From positions 1 to 22,902 of IMG/VR virus record IMGVR_UViG_3300010885_017145: a stretch of DNA of 22,902 bases. One strand, written 5' to 3'. The notes beneath the pieces are model-generated. The model was not told where the DNA came from. It worked only from the letters and a program-made list of their open reading frames with translations, and did not search any database. This DNA is from a virus. Below, piece by piece: positions 1 through 6,700 of this stretch. Position 1 is the stretch's first letter, and the number at the start of each line of letters is the position of its first letter. A program made the position numbers and the translations under genes.

Positions 1-1
1 A

Positions 2-73
2 TTTAATTTAAAACAATCATCAACAGTTAATACCGCAGATTTAGCAGTTAGTTTGGCTATGGAGATAGCATAA
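2..73 (+). CDS. C-terminal end of an upstream gene (partial, 5' end outside window)
   Basis: Frame 2 is open from the window edge to a TAA at 71-73 and encodes 23 residues ending in ADLAVSLAMEIA. It is on the same strand as everything downstream, and the next start codon follows after 33 nt that contain a promoter. By position, just upstream of the head-tail adaptor, it could be a capsid or other head gene. The visible piece is too short to recognise, so no function is assigned. Confidence 0.6.
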   Translation, partial: FNLKQSSTVNTADLAVSLAMEIA

Positions 74-91
74 GGCTTGGAAGCTTTATTC

Positions 92-100
92 TGTTATAAT
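92..100 (+). promoter_or_regulatory. Extended -10 promoter (TGTTATAAT), probably giving a leaderless mRNA
   Basis: TGTTATAAT at 92-100 is a perfect extended -10 element (TGnTATAAT). I see no good -35 box at 16-18 nt spacing, as expected when an extended -10 is used. The last T is at 100, so the predicted start point, 7 nt on, is position 107. That is the A of the adaptor's ATG. There is no Shine-Dalgarno sequence before this ATG, which agrees with a leaderless transcript. Confidence 0.6.
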
Positions 101-106
101 TGAACT

Positions 107-1033
107 ATGGATGATGTAAAGATTGAAACAAGTAAAACACTAACTTTAACACTTCCAAGCGATCCAACATCTAATGTTGTGTCAGTTAGTCTTTATCATG
201 AATTTGGATCTCTTGTTTCTGGTCCGACCAATGCAACAAGATCAAGCGTTGGTGTTTACACCATCACCTACGGTCAGCAGGCATCTGGCATCTATATTTT
301 AAATGCTGCGGGGAGATACCGAGCTGACTTTACTTACACAGTAAGTGCAGTTTCGTACACTCAGTCTCAGTACTTTAATGTCTACACTCCGTATATAGAT
401 ATTGACACATTTTTTGAGGATCACCCTACTCTTGAAGATGATTGGTATGACAAGTTTGATAAATTAGAAAAGAAAGTAAGAAATATTATTAATACTTTCT
501 GTGGTCAATCTTTTGATTATTACCCAAATAAGTACATTGAGGTTATGGGTTCTGGAAAGAAATCAATTCATCTTCCAAACCCGATAGCAACCTTAAGAAA
601 AGTTACATCAGACCCAGGAACAGAAGACGAAATTGTACTTCATGACTATGCAGACGCAACAATGAACCATATTGAAAAAATTAAAGAACCGCACAATTTT
701 GGTGGTTCCTATTATGTTCAATTTAGAAAATCAGTTCTTGACAGCGTAAATGTTCTTTTAATTGTTAATAAATTCAATCCTCAGAGTGTGTATAAAATTG
801 AAGGGGATTTTGGTTGGAGGTTTGTTCCTAATAATATAGAGCAAGCCGCTGATCTGCTCCTGGAAGATATGATGAATGATGATTCAATTTACCGTAGGCA
901 TGGCATCTACAGCGCAGATATGGATGTTCTTAGAATCCAAACAGGTCAGAACTTCTATGAATCAACAGGGAACATTGATGCAGACATATTGCTTATGGAC
1001 TACACATTGTTTGTTATGGACTATGTGGTTTAA
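107..1033 (+). CDS. Head-tail connector adaptor with N-terminal Ig-like beta domain
   Basis: A 308-residue protein expected to bind the portal ring and start the head-tail interface (HK97 gp6 / SPP1 gp15 type adaptor). Residues about 103-308 look like the adaptor: an acidic helical start (DTFFEDHPTLEDDWYDKF), a middle beta region, then the typical signature GDFGWRFVPNNIEQAADLLLED followed by a helix. This is more than half again the usual adaptor length (roughly 100-200). The excess is residues about 5-95, an alternating hydrophobic/polar, Ser/Thr-rich stretch (TLTLTLP, SVGVYTITY, GRYRADFTYTV) that reads as an Ig-like beta sandwich. The ATG at 107 sits exactly where the promoter would start the RNA; no ribosome binding site is visible. 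Assignment rests on the C-terminal signature and on the connector-terminator-tube gene order downstream. Confidence 0.72.
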   Translation: MDDVKIETSKTLTLTLPSDPTSNVVSVSLYHEFGSLVSGPTNATRSSVGVYTITYGQQASGIYILNAAGRYRADFTYTVSAVSYTQSQYFNVYTPYIDIDTFFEDHPTLEDDWYDKFDKLEKKVRNIINTFCGQSFDYYPNKYIEVMGSGKKSIHLPNPIATLRKVTSDPGTEDEIVLHDYADATMNHIEKIKEPHNFGGSYYVQFRKSVLDSVNVLLIVNKFNPQSVYKIEGDFGWRFVPNNIEQAADLLLEDMMNDDSIYRRHGIYSADMDVLRIQTGQNFYESTGNIDADILLMDYTLFVMDYVV

Positions 1034-1426
1034 ATGGCTTCACAGACTTATTTTAAATTCACTCATAAAGGTGATATATACACAAAAAGCACAAGCACAA
1101 ATGCTGCTGGTCAACAATATGCTTCTTATTCAAAAATAGATACAATATCTTTTCAGTTTCAAGCTCCGACCTCAACCCCCGCTTCTGGCGATGAAAGAAG
1201 ACTCAGTCCTTATCAGGACAGTATCCCAAAATTTGAAGCACTTGTCCCCAAAAAATCTGACGCAAATATTATATATGGCAGCAGATTGCAAAATATAAAA
1301 GATAGGAATGGGAATGTTGTTGATAGTTATGTTTATGAAGTTGTAGGTATACAGCCAAAATTTGGTTTTAGTGGTGCAAAACATCATACGATAGTTACTC
1401 TGAGAAGGGTGGTAGAAACAGAATGA
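1034..1426 (+). CDS. Head closure / stopper protein (head-tail connector 2)
   Basis: A 130-residue beta-rich protein, directly abutting the adaptor gene (TAAATG), so probably translated by coupling; the Shine-Dalgarno is weak. Position two of the connector set and size match the stopper family (SPP1 gp16-like), which closes the DNA channel below the adaptor. Visible features fit a small beta-barrel: a charged loop (SGDERRLSPYQDSIPKFEA), then VYEVVGIQPKFGF and a final HHTIVTLRRVVE strand. The ending 'describes a measured property then ...vtLrrv' is common in this family. No catalytic motif is seen. The family call is by size, position and overall pattern, not by a diagnostic motif. Confidence 0.55.
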   Translation: MASQTYFKFTHKGDIYTKSTSTNAAGQQYASYSKIDTISFQFQAPTSTPASGDERRLSPYQDSIPKFEALVPKKSDANIIYGSRLQNIKDRNGNVVDSYVYEVVGIQPKFGFSGAKHHTIVTLRRVVETE

Positions 1427-1758
1427 TAAAAATAAATGATAACTTGCAAAACCTTATTAACAGAATTGATAAATTTCCTATGGAACTTGAATCATCAGTT
1501 GCAGAGGCATTGATGTTAAGCGAGCAAGGTATTAAAGATTCTATATTATCTGAGTACTCAGATATTTTCCAAAACTATGAATTTGAATTAAATTCAGATT
1601 TGAGTATTAAATTATTACTGGATTCTGGCGATGTTCTCCATTTTGAGAATGCTACGGGAAGTTCAGTTGATGATTTGGTTCAACCAATCACAAACATCGT
1701 TAATGACAACATGAGGCAGTCTATTTCTAAATGCATGGGGGTAAGCTTTGGCTCTTAG
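1423..1758 (+). CDS. Neck / tail completion protein (HK97 gp10-like by position)
   Basis: A 111-residue acidic protein whose ATG overlaps the previous stop codon (ATGA), a coupled start with GAAGGG upstream at 1404-1409. It begins with a helix (NLQNLINRIDKFPMELESSVAEALMLSEQ), has a short beta middle (YEFELNSDLSIKLLLDSGDVLHFENATG) and ends with a helix (VNDNMRQSISKCM). The gene between the stopper and the tail terminator is usually an HK97 gp10-like neck protein in siphoviruses, and the helix-beta-helix pattern with a C-terminal 'i....n.r....' helix fits. Sequence alone would not have identified it. Confidence 0.45.
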   Translation: MIKINDNLQNLINRIDKFPMELESSVAEALMLSEQGIKDSILSEYSDIFQNYEFELNSDLSIKLLLDSGDVLHFENATGSSVDDLVQPITNIVNDNMRQSISKCMGVSFGS

Positions 1759-2158
1759 CGTTTACGACATAAATACTGCTTTAAAAGCAGACAGTAGCTT
1801 GGCTAATATTGCTGGGAAGACCATGAATTTTTTCCCAGTTGTAGCAACTAACGGCGAGACTGCTCCATTTGTGATATATTATTACCAGCCTTCAATTCCA
1901 AGCAGCGAAGCTTATTGGATGAGAAAAGATATAATTAGGTATTCAATATTTGACACTGATGCTGATCGTTTATTTAGGCTTTCCGAAAGGGTTCTCGCAA
2001 TCCTGGGGAAATCTGACCAAGTGGCTCAGGCAGGCGGGATTACGGGGACTAACTCCAGAATTCTGTCAAGTTATCAAATAGGGTCAAGCCTAGCAGCGCC
2101 ATTGGAGAAAGAAGGTTGGTATAGGATGAATTTAGATTTTAGAGTTTGTAATGTCTAA
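1748..2158 (+). CDS. Tail terminator protein
   Basis: A 136-residue alpha/beta protein. Position just before the tube gene and the pattern of an N-terminal helix, a segment on variable 'apfviyyyqp' strands, IRYSIFDTDADRLFRLSERVLAIL (strand then helix) and a closing YRMNLDFRVCN strand match the tail terminator fold (lambda gpU / SPP1 gp17 type), a hexameric ring that caps the finished tube and joins it to the head. The start is TTG at 1748: the reading frame has a stop at 1742-1744, so this is the first possible start, and a run of five G at 1737-1741 may serve as a weak ribosome binding site. It overlaps the neck gene by 11 nt. Confidence 0.65.
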   Translation: MALSVYDINTALKADSSLANIAGKTMNFFPVVATNGETAPFVIYYYQPSIPSSEAYWMRKDIIRYSIFDTDADRLFRLSERVLAILGKSDQVAQAGGITGTNSRILSSYQIGSSLAAPLEKEGWYRMNLDFRVCNV

Positions 2159-2171
2159 CGAGAAAAGGGTA

Positions 2172-2180
2172 TGGTAAAAT
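2172..2180 (+). promoter_or_regulatory. Extended -10 promoter (TGGTAAAAT) for the tail tube unit
   Basis: TGGTAAAAT at 2172-2180 matches TGnTANNNT. It lies in the 30-nt gap between the terminator gene and the 65-residue gene whose ATG is at 2189, 8 nt after the element, so the mRNA would have a leader of about 0-2 nt. No Shine-Dalgarno sequence is present. The layout copies that of the promoter at 92-100. Confidence 0.5.
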
Positions 2181-2188
2181 AATAACAT

Positions 2189-2386
2189 ATGGAGTATAGT
2201 ACTATTACATACATTGGTAAAACACCTAGTTATGTCGTTAAACTTCGTAATTCAGTTTACGAATTTGAATGGAATAAAGGTCTCGGTATTGGTAATCGCC
2301 TTGGCGAAGTCAATGCCAAAGATATAGAAAAGATCGCTAAATGGCGTGATAAGAAAGGCAGAAAGATATTTCGCCTGGATAAATAG
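2189..2386 (+). CDS. Small basic protein of unknown function before the tail tube gene
   Basis: A 65-residue, Lys/Arg-rich protein I do not recognise. It has a beta-like first half (TYIGKTPSYVVKLRNSVYEFEW) and a basic helical tail (AKDIEKIAKWRDKKGRKIF). No signal peptide or membrane segment is seen. It has its own upstream promoter-like element and no ribosome binding site, and lies 11 nt before the tail tube start, within the same short transcription unit. Small genes sometimes occupy this slot in siphovirus tail modules, but I cannot assign a role. Confidence 0.6.
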   Translation: MEYSTITYIGKTPSYVVKLRNSVYEFEWNKGLGIGNRLGEVNAKDIEKIAKWRDKKGRKIFRLDK

Positions 2387-2390
2387 GAGG
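2385..2390 (+). promoter_or_regulatory. Consensus ribosome binding site of the tail tube gene
   Basis: AGGAGG at 2385-2390, 7 nt before the ATG at 2398. It is the only full-consensus Shine-Dalgarno directly upstream of a gene start in this window; the others are partial or absent. This fits the high copy number of the tube subunit. Confidence 0.85.
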
Positions 2391-2397
2391 AAGTAAT

Positions 2398-2979
2398 ATG
2401 GCAGTTAATGTTTCTAACATTATTGTTGGCGAGGCAACCCTGAAAATGGGAACTAACGCTAACGCAACATCCATCGCAGCAATGAATAACTTTGCTGATG
2501 TTGGTGCAACACAAAACGGTTTGGAAATCTCGTGGGAACCAGACATGGTTGATATTGAAATTGACCAATTTGGTGATGCCGCTAAGGTAATTCAATCAAA
2601 GGTAAAAGTAATGGTTAAGACAACCCTTGCAGAAGGAACCCTCAATAACCTCGCAACAGCTTGGAACTACGATAACACCACTGGTGGAGCAGACATCCTT
2701 GCTAACAATGATGGCGCAAATACAAAGACATTCTTGTTTGGTGCACAGGGAGTAATCCCATTTGAGAAGGCTCTTGTTGTTACAGGTACAGCACCTGGTT
2801 CAACAGCAGGTGCTACCCTTACCCGTACATTCTACACGAAGCGTGCAATTTCAATGGAATCATCCACAATTGCAATGAAGCGTGCAGAAGCAACAATGTT
2901 TACAGTTGGCTTTAGAATTTTGCCAACAGTAGCAGATTCTGGTTACGAGTACGGCAAGATCATTGATCAAACCGCATAA
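2398..2979 (+). CDS. Major tail tube protein
   Basis: A 193-residue beta-rich protein that polymerises as hexameric rings to make the tail tube around the tape measure. The core DVGATQNGLEISWEPDMVDIE followed by a Q/D-rich 'IDQFGDAAKVIQSKVKVMVKTTLAEGTLNNL' segment is the classic tail tube pattern, where a strand-rich domain compares a target value and then lists an alpha helix. An Ala/Gly/Thr loop (TGTAPGSTAGATLT) precedes a final beta hairpin. Length fits the family. The context is decisive: tail terminator upstream, frameshifting chaperones and tape measure downstream. It has the best ribosome binding site in the window, its own upstream promoter and a strong terminator after it. Its codons end in C more often than those of its neighbours (AAC, ATC, ACC, TTC), as expected for a very highly expressed gene. 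Confidence 0.87.
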   Translation: MAVNVSNIIVGEATLKMGTNANATSIAAMNNFADVGATQNGLEISWEPDMVDIEIDQFGDAAKVIQSKVKVMVKTTLAEGTLNNLATAWNYDNTTGGADILANNDGANTKTFLFGAQGVIPFEKALVVTGTAPGSTAGATLTRTFYTKRAISMESSTIAMKRAEATMFTVGFRILPTVADSGYEYGKIIDQTA

Positions 2980-3006
2980 TTGTAAATAAATAATTTAGCT
3001 AAAAAC

Positions 3007-3061
3007 TTCACCCCTTGGGTATTTTGTGATAAACTTAATACTCAAGGGGTGAACCCTTTTT
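3007..3061 (+). terminator. Intrinsic terminator after the tail tube gene
   Basis: A 17-bp stem pairs 3007-3023 with 3037-3053 (TTCACCCCTTGGGTATT with its near-perfect complement; the single irregular pair is G-U). The loop is 13 nt. After the stem come CCC and five T (3057-3061). It lies 28 nt past the tube stop codon and 25 nt before the chaperone start. It would end most transcripts there and let a minority continue, lowering chaperone and tape measure levels relative to the tube. A run of A at 3001-3005 on the other side could make it work in both directions. Confidence 0.85.
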
Positions 3062-3085
3062 AACGGAAACAAGGATGGATATACT

Positions 3086-3391
3086 TTGAGCGATAAAAAT
3101 AAAGACATTTTGGCTGGAACAGAGATTCTGTTCGCAGATGGAAAGACAAGAACAATTAAGCCTTTGACAATTCGTAATCTTAGAAAGTTTATGAAAGTTG
3201 TTAAGGATCTTAAGAGTGAAGATACACTCAATGACGAAGATATTGATGTCATGGTGGAAGCTGCTGGTATTGCACTCGCAGCTGTTGACCCAGAATTGGG
3301 TAATGATAGAGAAAAACTTGAAGATGTGCTTGACCTTCGTTCATTCGGTGAACTGATGGCAGCCGCAATGGGTTCAGACCCTTCCTTCTAG
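3086..3391 (+). CDS. Tail assembly chaperone, short form (lambda gpG-like)
   Basis: A 101-residue, strongly charged protein (many Asp, Glu, Lys) of the kind that coats the tape measure during tail assembly and is absent from the finished virion. It opens with IKPLTIRNLRKFMKVVKDL, a typical chaperone start ('plt.r.lr.f...'), then acidic helices. Start is TTG at 3086 with AAGGATGG at 3071-3078 upstream; the frame has a stop at 3050-3052, leaving no ATG choice. The stop (TAG, 3389-3391) comes just after the predicted slip site, so most ribosomes make this short form. Its place between tube and tape measure is the standard one. Confidence 0.8.
   Translation: MSDKNKDILAGTEILFADGKTRTIKPLTIRNLRKFMKVVKDLKSEDTLNDEDIDVMVEAAGIALAAVDPELGNDREKLEDVLDLRSFGELMAAAMGSDPSF
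3379..3385 (+). promoter_or_regulatory. Predicted -1 ribosomal frameshift site (C CCT TCC)
   Basis: The downstream frame (-1 relative to the chaperone) has a stop at 3349-3351 and is open from 3352, so any slip must fall within 3352-3389. Within that stretch the best candidate is CCT at 3380-3382 preceded by C: a proline tRNA can re-pair on CCC at 3379-3381. It is not a textbook X XXY YYZ heptamer, since the second codon (TCC to TTC) re-pairs badly. The downstream stem starts 8 nt after this heptamer, the usual spacing for a stimulator. Another weaker candidate is GGT at 3371-3373, re-pairing on GGG. Confidence 0.55.
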
Positions 3392-3717
3392 GCGAAGAGG
3401 GGGCTGGTTCATCTGACCAATCTTGGGAAGATCTCCCTCTTCTAAAATACGAATCGGAAGTATTTGTCAAGACTGGGTCTTGGGTGAACTTTGAATCACT
3501 TGAGACCCATCTGACATTAAACGAATTATTTTTACTCTATCGTGCCTGCATGAATGAAACGAATACTGCGATGAAAATTGCCGCAGCTGCGCAAGGTGCA
3601 GAAGTAGATTTTGAAGAAGATTGGTATGACCCCGAACCACCTCGTGTTGCGCAAGCGCACGATATTTTGGATATGAAGTTTGGTATGGGTTATGAGGTGG
3701 TAAAAAAGAGTGATTAA
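3382..3717 (+). CDS. Tail assembly chaperone, frameshift extension (lambda gpT-like part of gpGT)
   Basis: This frame is the C-terminal part of the long chaperone. Reading on from the slip it encodes GEEGAGSSDQSWEDLPLLKY and continues without a break through the 92 nt after the short form's stop and into a helical, acidic domain (LNELFLLYRACMNETNTAMK, then an Asp/Glu/Pro stretch with EEDWYDPEPPR). The fused product would be 210 residues: 99 from the first frame (through the Pro codon at 3380) and 111 from the second. A free-standing gene could start only at GTG 3484, which has no ribosome binding site, so fusion is preferred. 'YRACMNETNTAMKIAAA' followed by 'EE.W.' resembles chaperone C-terminal domains that bind the tape measure. 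Confidence 0.72.
   Translation, partial: FLLGEEGAGSSDQSWEDLPLLKYESEVFVKTGSWVNFESLETHLTLNELFLLYRACMNETNTAMKIAAAAQGAEVDFEEDWYDPEPPRVAQAHDILDMKFGMGYEVVKKSD
3394..3442 (+). promoter_or_regulatory. Stem-loop likely to stimulate frameshifting
   Basis: GAAGAGGG at 3394-3401 pairs perfectly with CCCTCTTC at 3435-3442. The stem extends inward by a G-U (3402/3434) and a G-C (3403/3433) to 10 bp. The large loop holds a smaller possible hairpin (TGGT 3405-3408 with ACCA 3416-3419). It begins 3 nt after the stop of the short chaperone, inside sequence that is coding in the -1 frame, which is where frameshift stimulators sit. Confidence 0.6.
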
Positions 3718-3739
3718 TTTTGCTTTAATTGACCTAATA

Positions 3740-3748
3740 TGCGATAAT
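3740..3748 (+). promoter_or_regulatory. Possible extended -10 promoter (TGCGATAAT) before the tape measure gene
   Basis: TGCGATAAT at 3740-3748, in the 47-nt gap between the chaperone and tape measure genes, matches TGnNATAAT with one change from consensus. It would start RNA near 3755, leaving a leader of about 10 nt before the ATG at 3765. No Shine-Dalgarno sequence is present. It is the weakest of the three elements of this kind in the window. Confidence 0.35.
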
Positions 3749-3764
3749 TGTACTTGGCTGAATT

Positions 3765-6700
3765 ATGTCCGACACTGGTGACTTTGCAACACGAATAGGT
3801 ATAGAAGCGTCTGTATCAGGCGTTGAATCTGTTGCGGGCTTAAGCACTGGCGTTGCCTCTCTTTCCCAGCAATTAATTAATCTTTCTAATGCCGCATTAA
3901 AGGGTTTCTCTGTTCAAGAGCAGTTAAATGCGGCTATGGAAAAGACTAGAAGAAGCGTTGGTGCGCTGGCTTCTGCCAGAGTTGAAGAAGCAAAAAATAC
4001 TCAATTATCAATTCGGGCAACTAAAGAGTATACGCAACAATTAAACGCATTATCCCAGGCTCAATCAAGAGTGTCGGCTGCAGGGAAGATGACACCGCAA
4101 CTTGCGGCTGGTTTTAAAACGCAATCTACTTATCTTAATCAAGCTGCAGGAAGCGCTGGTGCTCTTGCAGATGCATTAAATAATCCAAACATTAGTCAAT
4201 TTGGAACTAGAATGATGAAGCAAGGTCAGGCTGCACAGCGTTCAGCTTACTATATGGCTGCAGCTACTATGCCATTGCTTCTTGGGTTGAAGTCAGCATT
4301 CTTTAGCATGCTAAAGCTAGAGACAGAAACAGTGAGATTGAAAAAGCTTGTTGGTGATGCTTTCTCTGGTGCAACTGATGCTGTAGAGCAAACTAATAAG
4401 GCAGTGAATGATCTTAGTCTTCAATTAGATAAGATAACTGAAAAGTTTGGTACATCAAGAGTGCTCATTCAAAGTTTGGCTGGAGACTTTGCTGAATTAG
4501 GTTTGCCGATTGATGCAATAGCTAGGCTTACTGAATTCACAGCTGCTGCTGAAAAATTAGGTAATCTTGATATCTCAGCATCTCAGGGTTTTATTCAATC
4601 TCTCTATCAAAATATTGTAAGAGTGAAAAGAGAAGCCTCTCAAGATTTGGGGCTGGCTTTTGATCTTACAGATGCAAATACGCTAGTTGAAGTTCTTGAT
4701 GAAATTCAAGGTCAACTTTCAATTTTCAACCTTGTTGAAAATAAAACATCTCTTTCATTGAAAGACATTGCTGATGCTTTTCCTGAAGCGTCTGCTGCTG
4801 CAACAACATTTGGTTTAACAGCAACAGAGACTGCGGCAATGTTGGTACCAATGGTCGCCGCTAATATGCAAGTTGGTGCGTCAGCAAACTCTATTAAGGT
4901 TTCTTTGCAAAGAATGGTTGCTGTTACAAAACAAAATACAGTAATGATGGATCAATTGAGTGGGTCTTTAGATAACTTCCATGTTTCGGCAGGTATCGGT
5001 ATGAGTGCAATTCAAGATCTTGTTGATGGCTTTGATGCACTTAAGGAAGCTAAGGGCGCTCAAGGTGCTCTGGAGTTCTTCTCTAGGTTGTTCGGTGTTC
5101 GTCAAGGTCCAAGAATGCTGACATCTTTTCAACAGATGGCTGCTTTTCAAAAATCAATGAATAACAGCGCAGCTGATGAATACACAATTTCTCAGCAATT
5201 GCAACAAAGTGTTAATGCTAGATTGACTGCAACAGGTCATGATGCGATACAAATAAAAAAAATAATAGATCTAACAACTCTGCACAGAGCGGCTATTGAA
5301 AAAGTAAACGGTAAATATACAGAAAGAGCTGAAGCGATTCAAAAGGGTCAAAAAGATGCAGACAAAGCATTAAAGGCTTCGTTTAAAGCTTCTAATAATA
5401 CAGCAGATTATCTCGGACAAGTCTCAACTGAGACTGGCAGAGTGTATTTTATGGAAGCAATTGGTGGTGTTGAGGGTGCAAATGCTGCGATGCAGCAGGA
5501 ATTGAATTACAGCATAAGTACTGTCACTACAAAATTTAATATTTTGCGTGAAACTATGCTTGGCATTGGTCGTTCTATCGTTCCAATTATTGGAGTCTTT
5601 ATTGACTTGCTTCTTCCAGTAGTTAAAAAGGTTAAAGCTTTTTTTGATGGCTTAAGTTTGACCACAAAGAAATGGATTGGTCTTATGTTGATTTTGCCAA
5701 TCTTAATTCCTCAAATGAAATTGCTGGGTGCTGCAGTTAAAATTGTTGCGGGTGGGCTTGCTCAAATGTGGACAAGATCAATATCTGGCTCAACTAGCAC
5801 TCTCAGAGCGATTAGGGGTTTAAAGACAGAATTAGTTAGCCTTGAGGATCTATTAAATAATCCAGGAATTACAAAAGGATATAATAAATTAACACAACAA
5901 GGTGACACTGATAAGTTTTTGTTACAACAAGATCCAAATCATGCTGGTTATAAAAAAGGGTTTTTAAATAGTAGAAAAATGAGACCAGGATCTGAAGGCG
6001 TTTCTTTGCCTCTTCAGGAAGTTTTGCAAAGGAATGGTGTTGTTGGTGCAACAGATAAGAAGTCAATAAAAGCCCTTATGGGTAAAGCAACAAAGACTGG
6101 TTTACCTGATACAGAAGCTTTGATTCATACAATGCTTACTAATCTAGGTGCTATGCCTGAAGAGATTGCGGCTGCAACTACGAAAGCTGCAGATAAAGCA
6201 GCTACGAGTACTGCAGATAAACTTACGAAGGCAATGAAAGGAACTATCTTCCAGAATAACACTTTTGTTGGAAACAAGTTTGGTGGTGGAACTTCTGGTC
6301 CAGGCGGTACTGGTACTGGACCACGCACTCCAAAAACTCCAACAACAGGTGGAACACCAACTGTGCCAACACCAACTGTGCCAACACCAACTGTGCCTGG
6401 TTCTACAATTCCTACGCCAACGGCTCCTACAGCACCAGCAGCACCAAGTCGCTACTTGACAGATTCAAGGTTTGATCAAGCCAGCACTAGAAAGATTTCA
6501 ATTCCATCGGCTAAAGACATGGGTAAGGCTGCAACGATTAGTGCACCTATTGCGGCAGGTGTTAAGGAAGTAGCTGATGAAGCTAAAGCTGAATTGGAAG
6601 CACTCAGTAAAACAGTTACAGAAGAAGTTGATAAAGCTGGCGATATTGTTAGAGAATCTGTTAAACCAAGAGCAAACACAACTCGTGGTTCGCCAAGGAA

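Noticed and set aside
876-1139. 87-codon + strand frame across the adaptor/stopper junction
   Set aside because: It overlaps two well-supported genes in another frame, has a Trp/Met-rich unlikely composition and no ribosome binding site.
3007-3053. 17-bp inverted repeat as an operator or attachment site
   Set aside because: The position after a stop codon, GC-rich stem and following T run fit a transcription terminator, and there is no integrase in the window.
3484-3717. Independent 77-residue gene starting at GTG 3484
   Set aside because: No ribosome binding site is present and the same frame is open 132 nt further upstream, across the stop of the short chaperone. The frameshift fusion explains it better.
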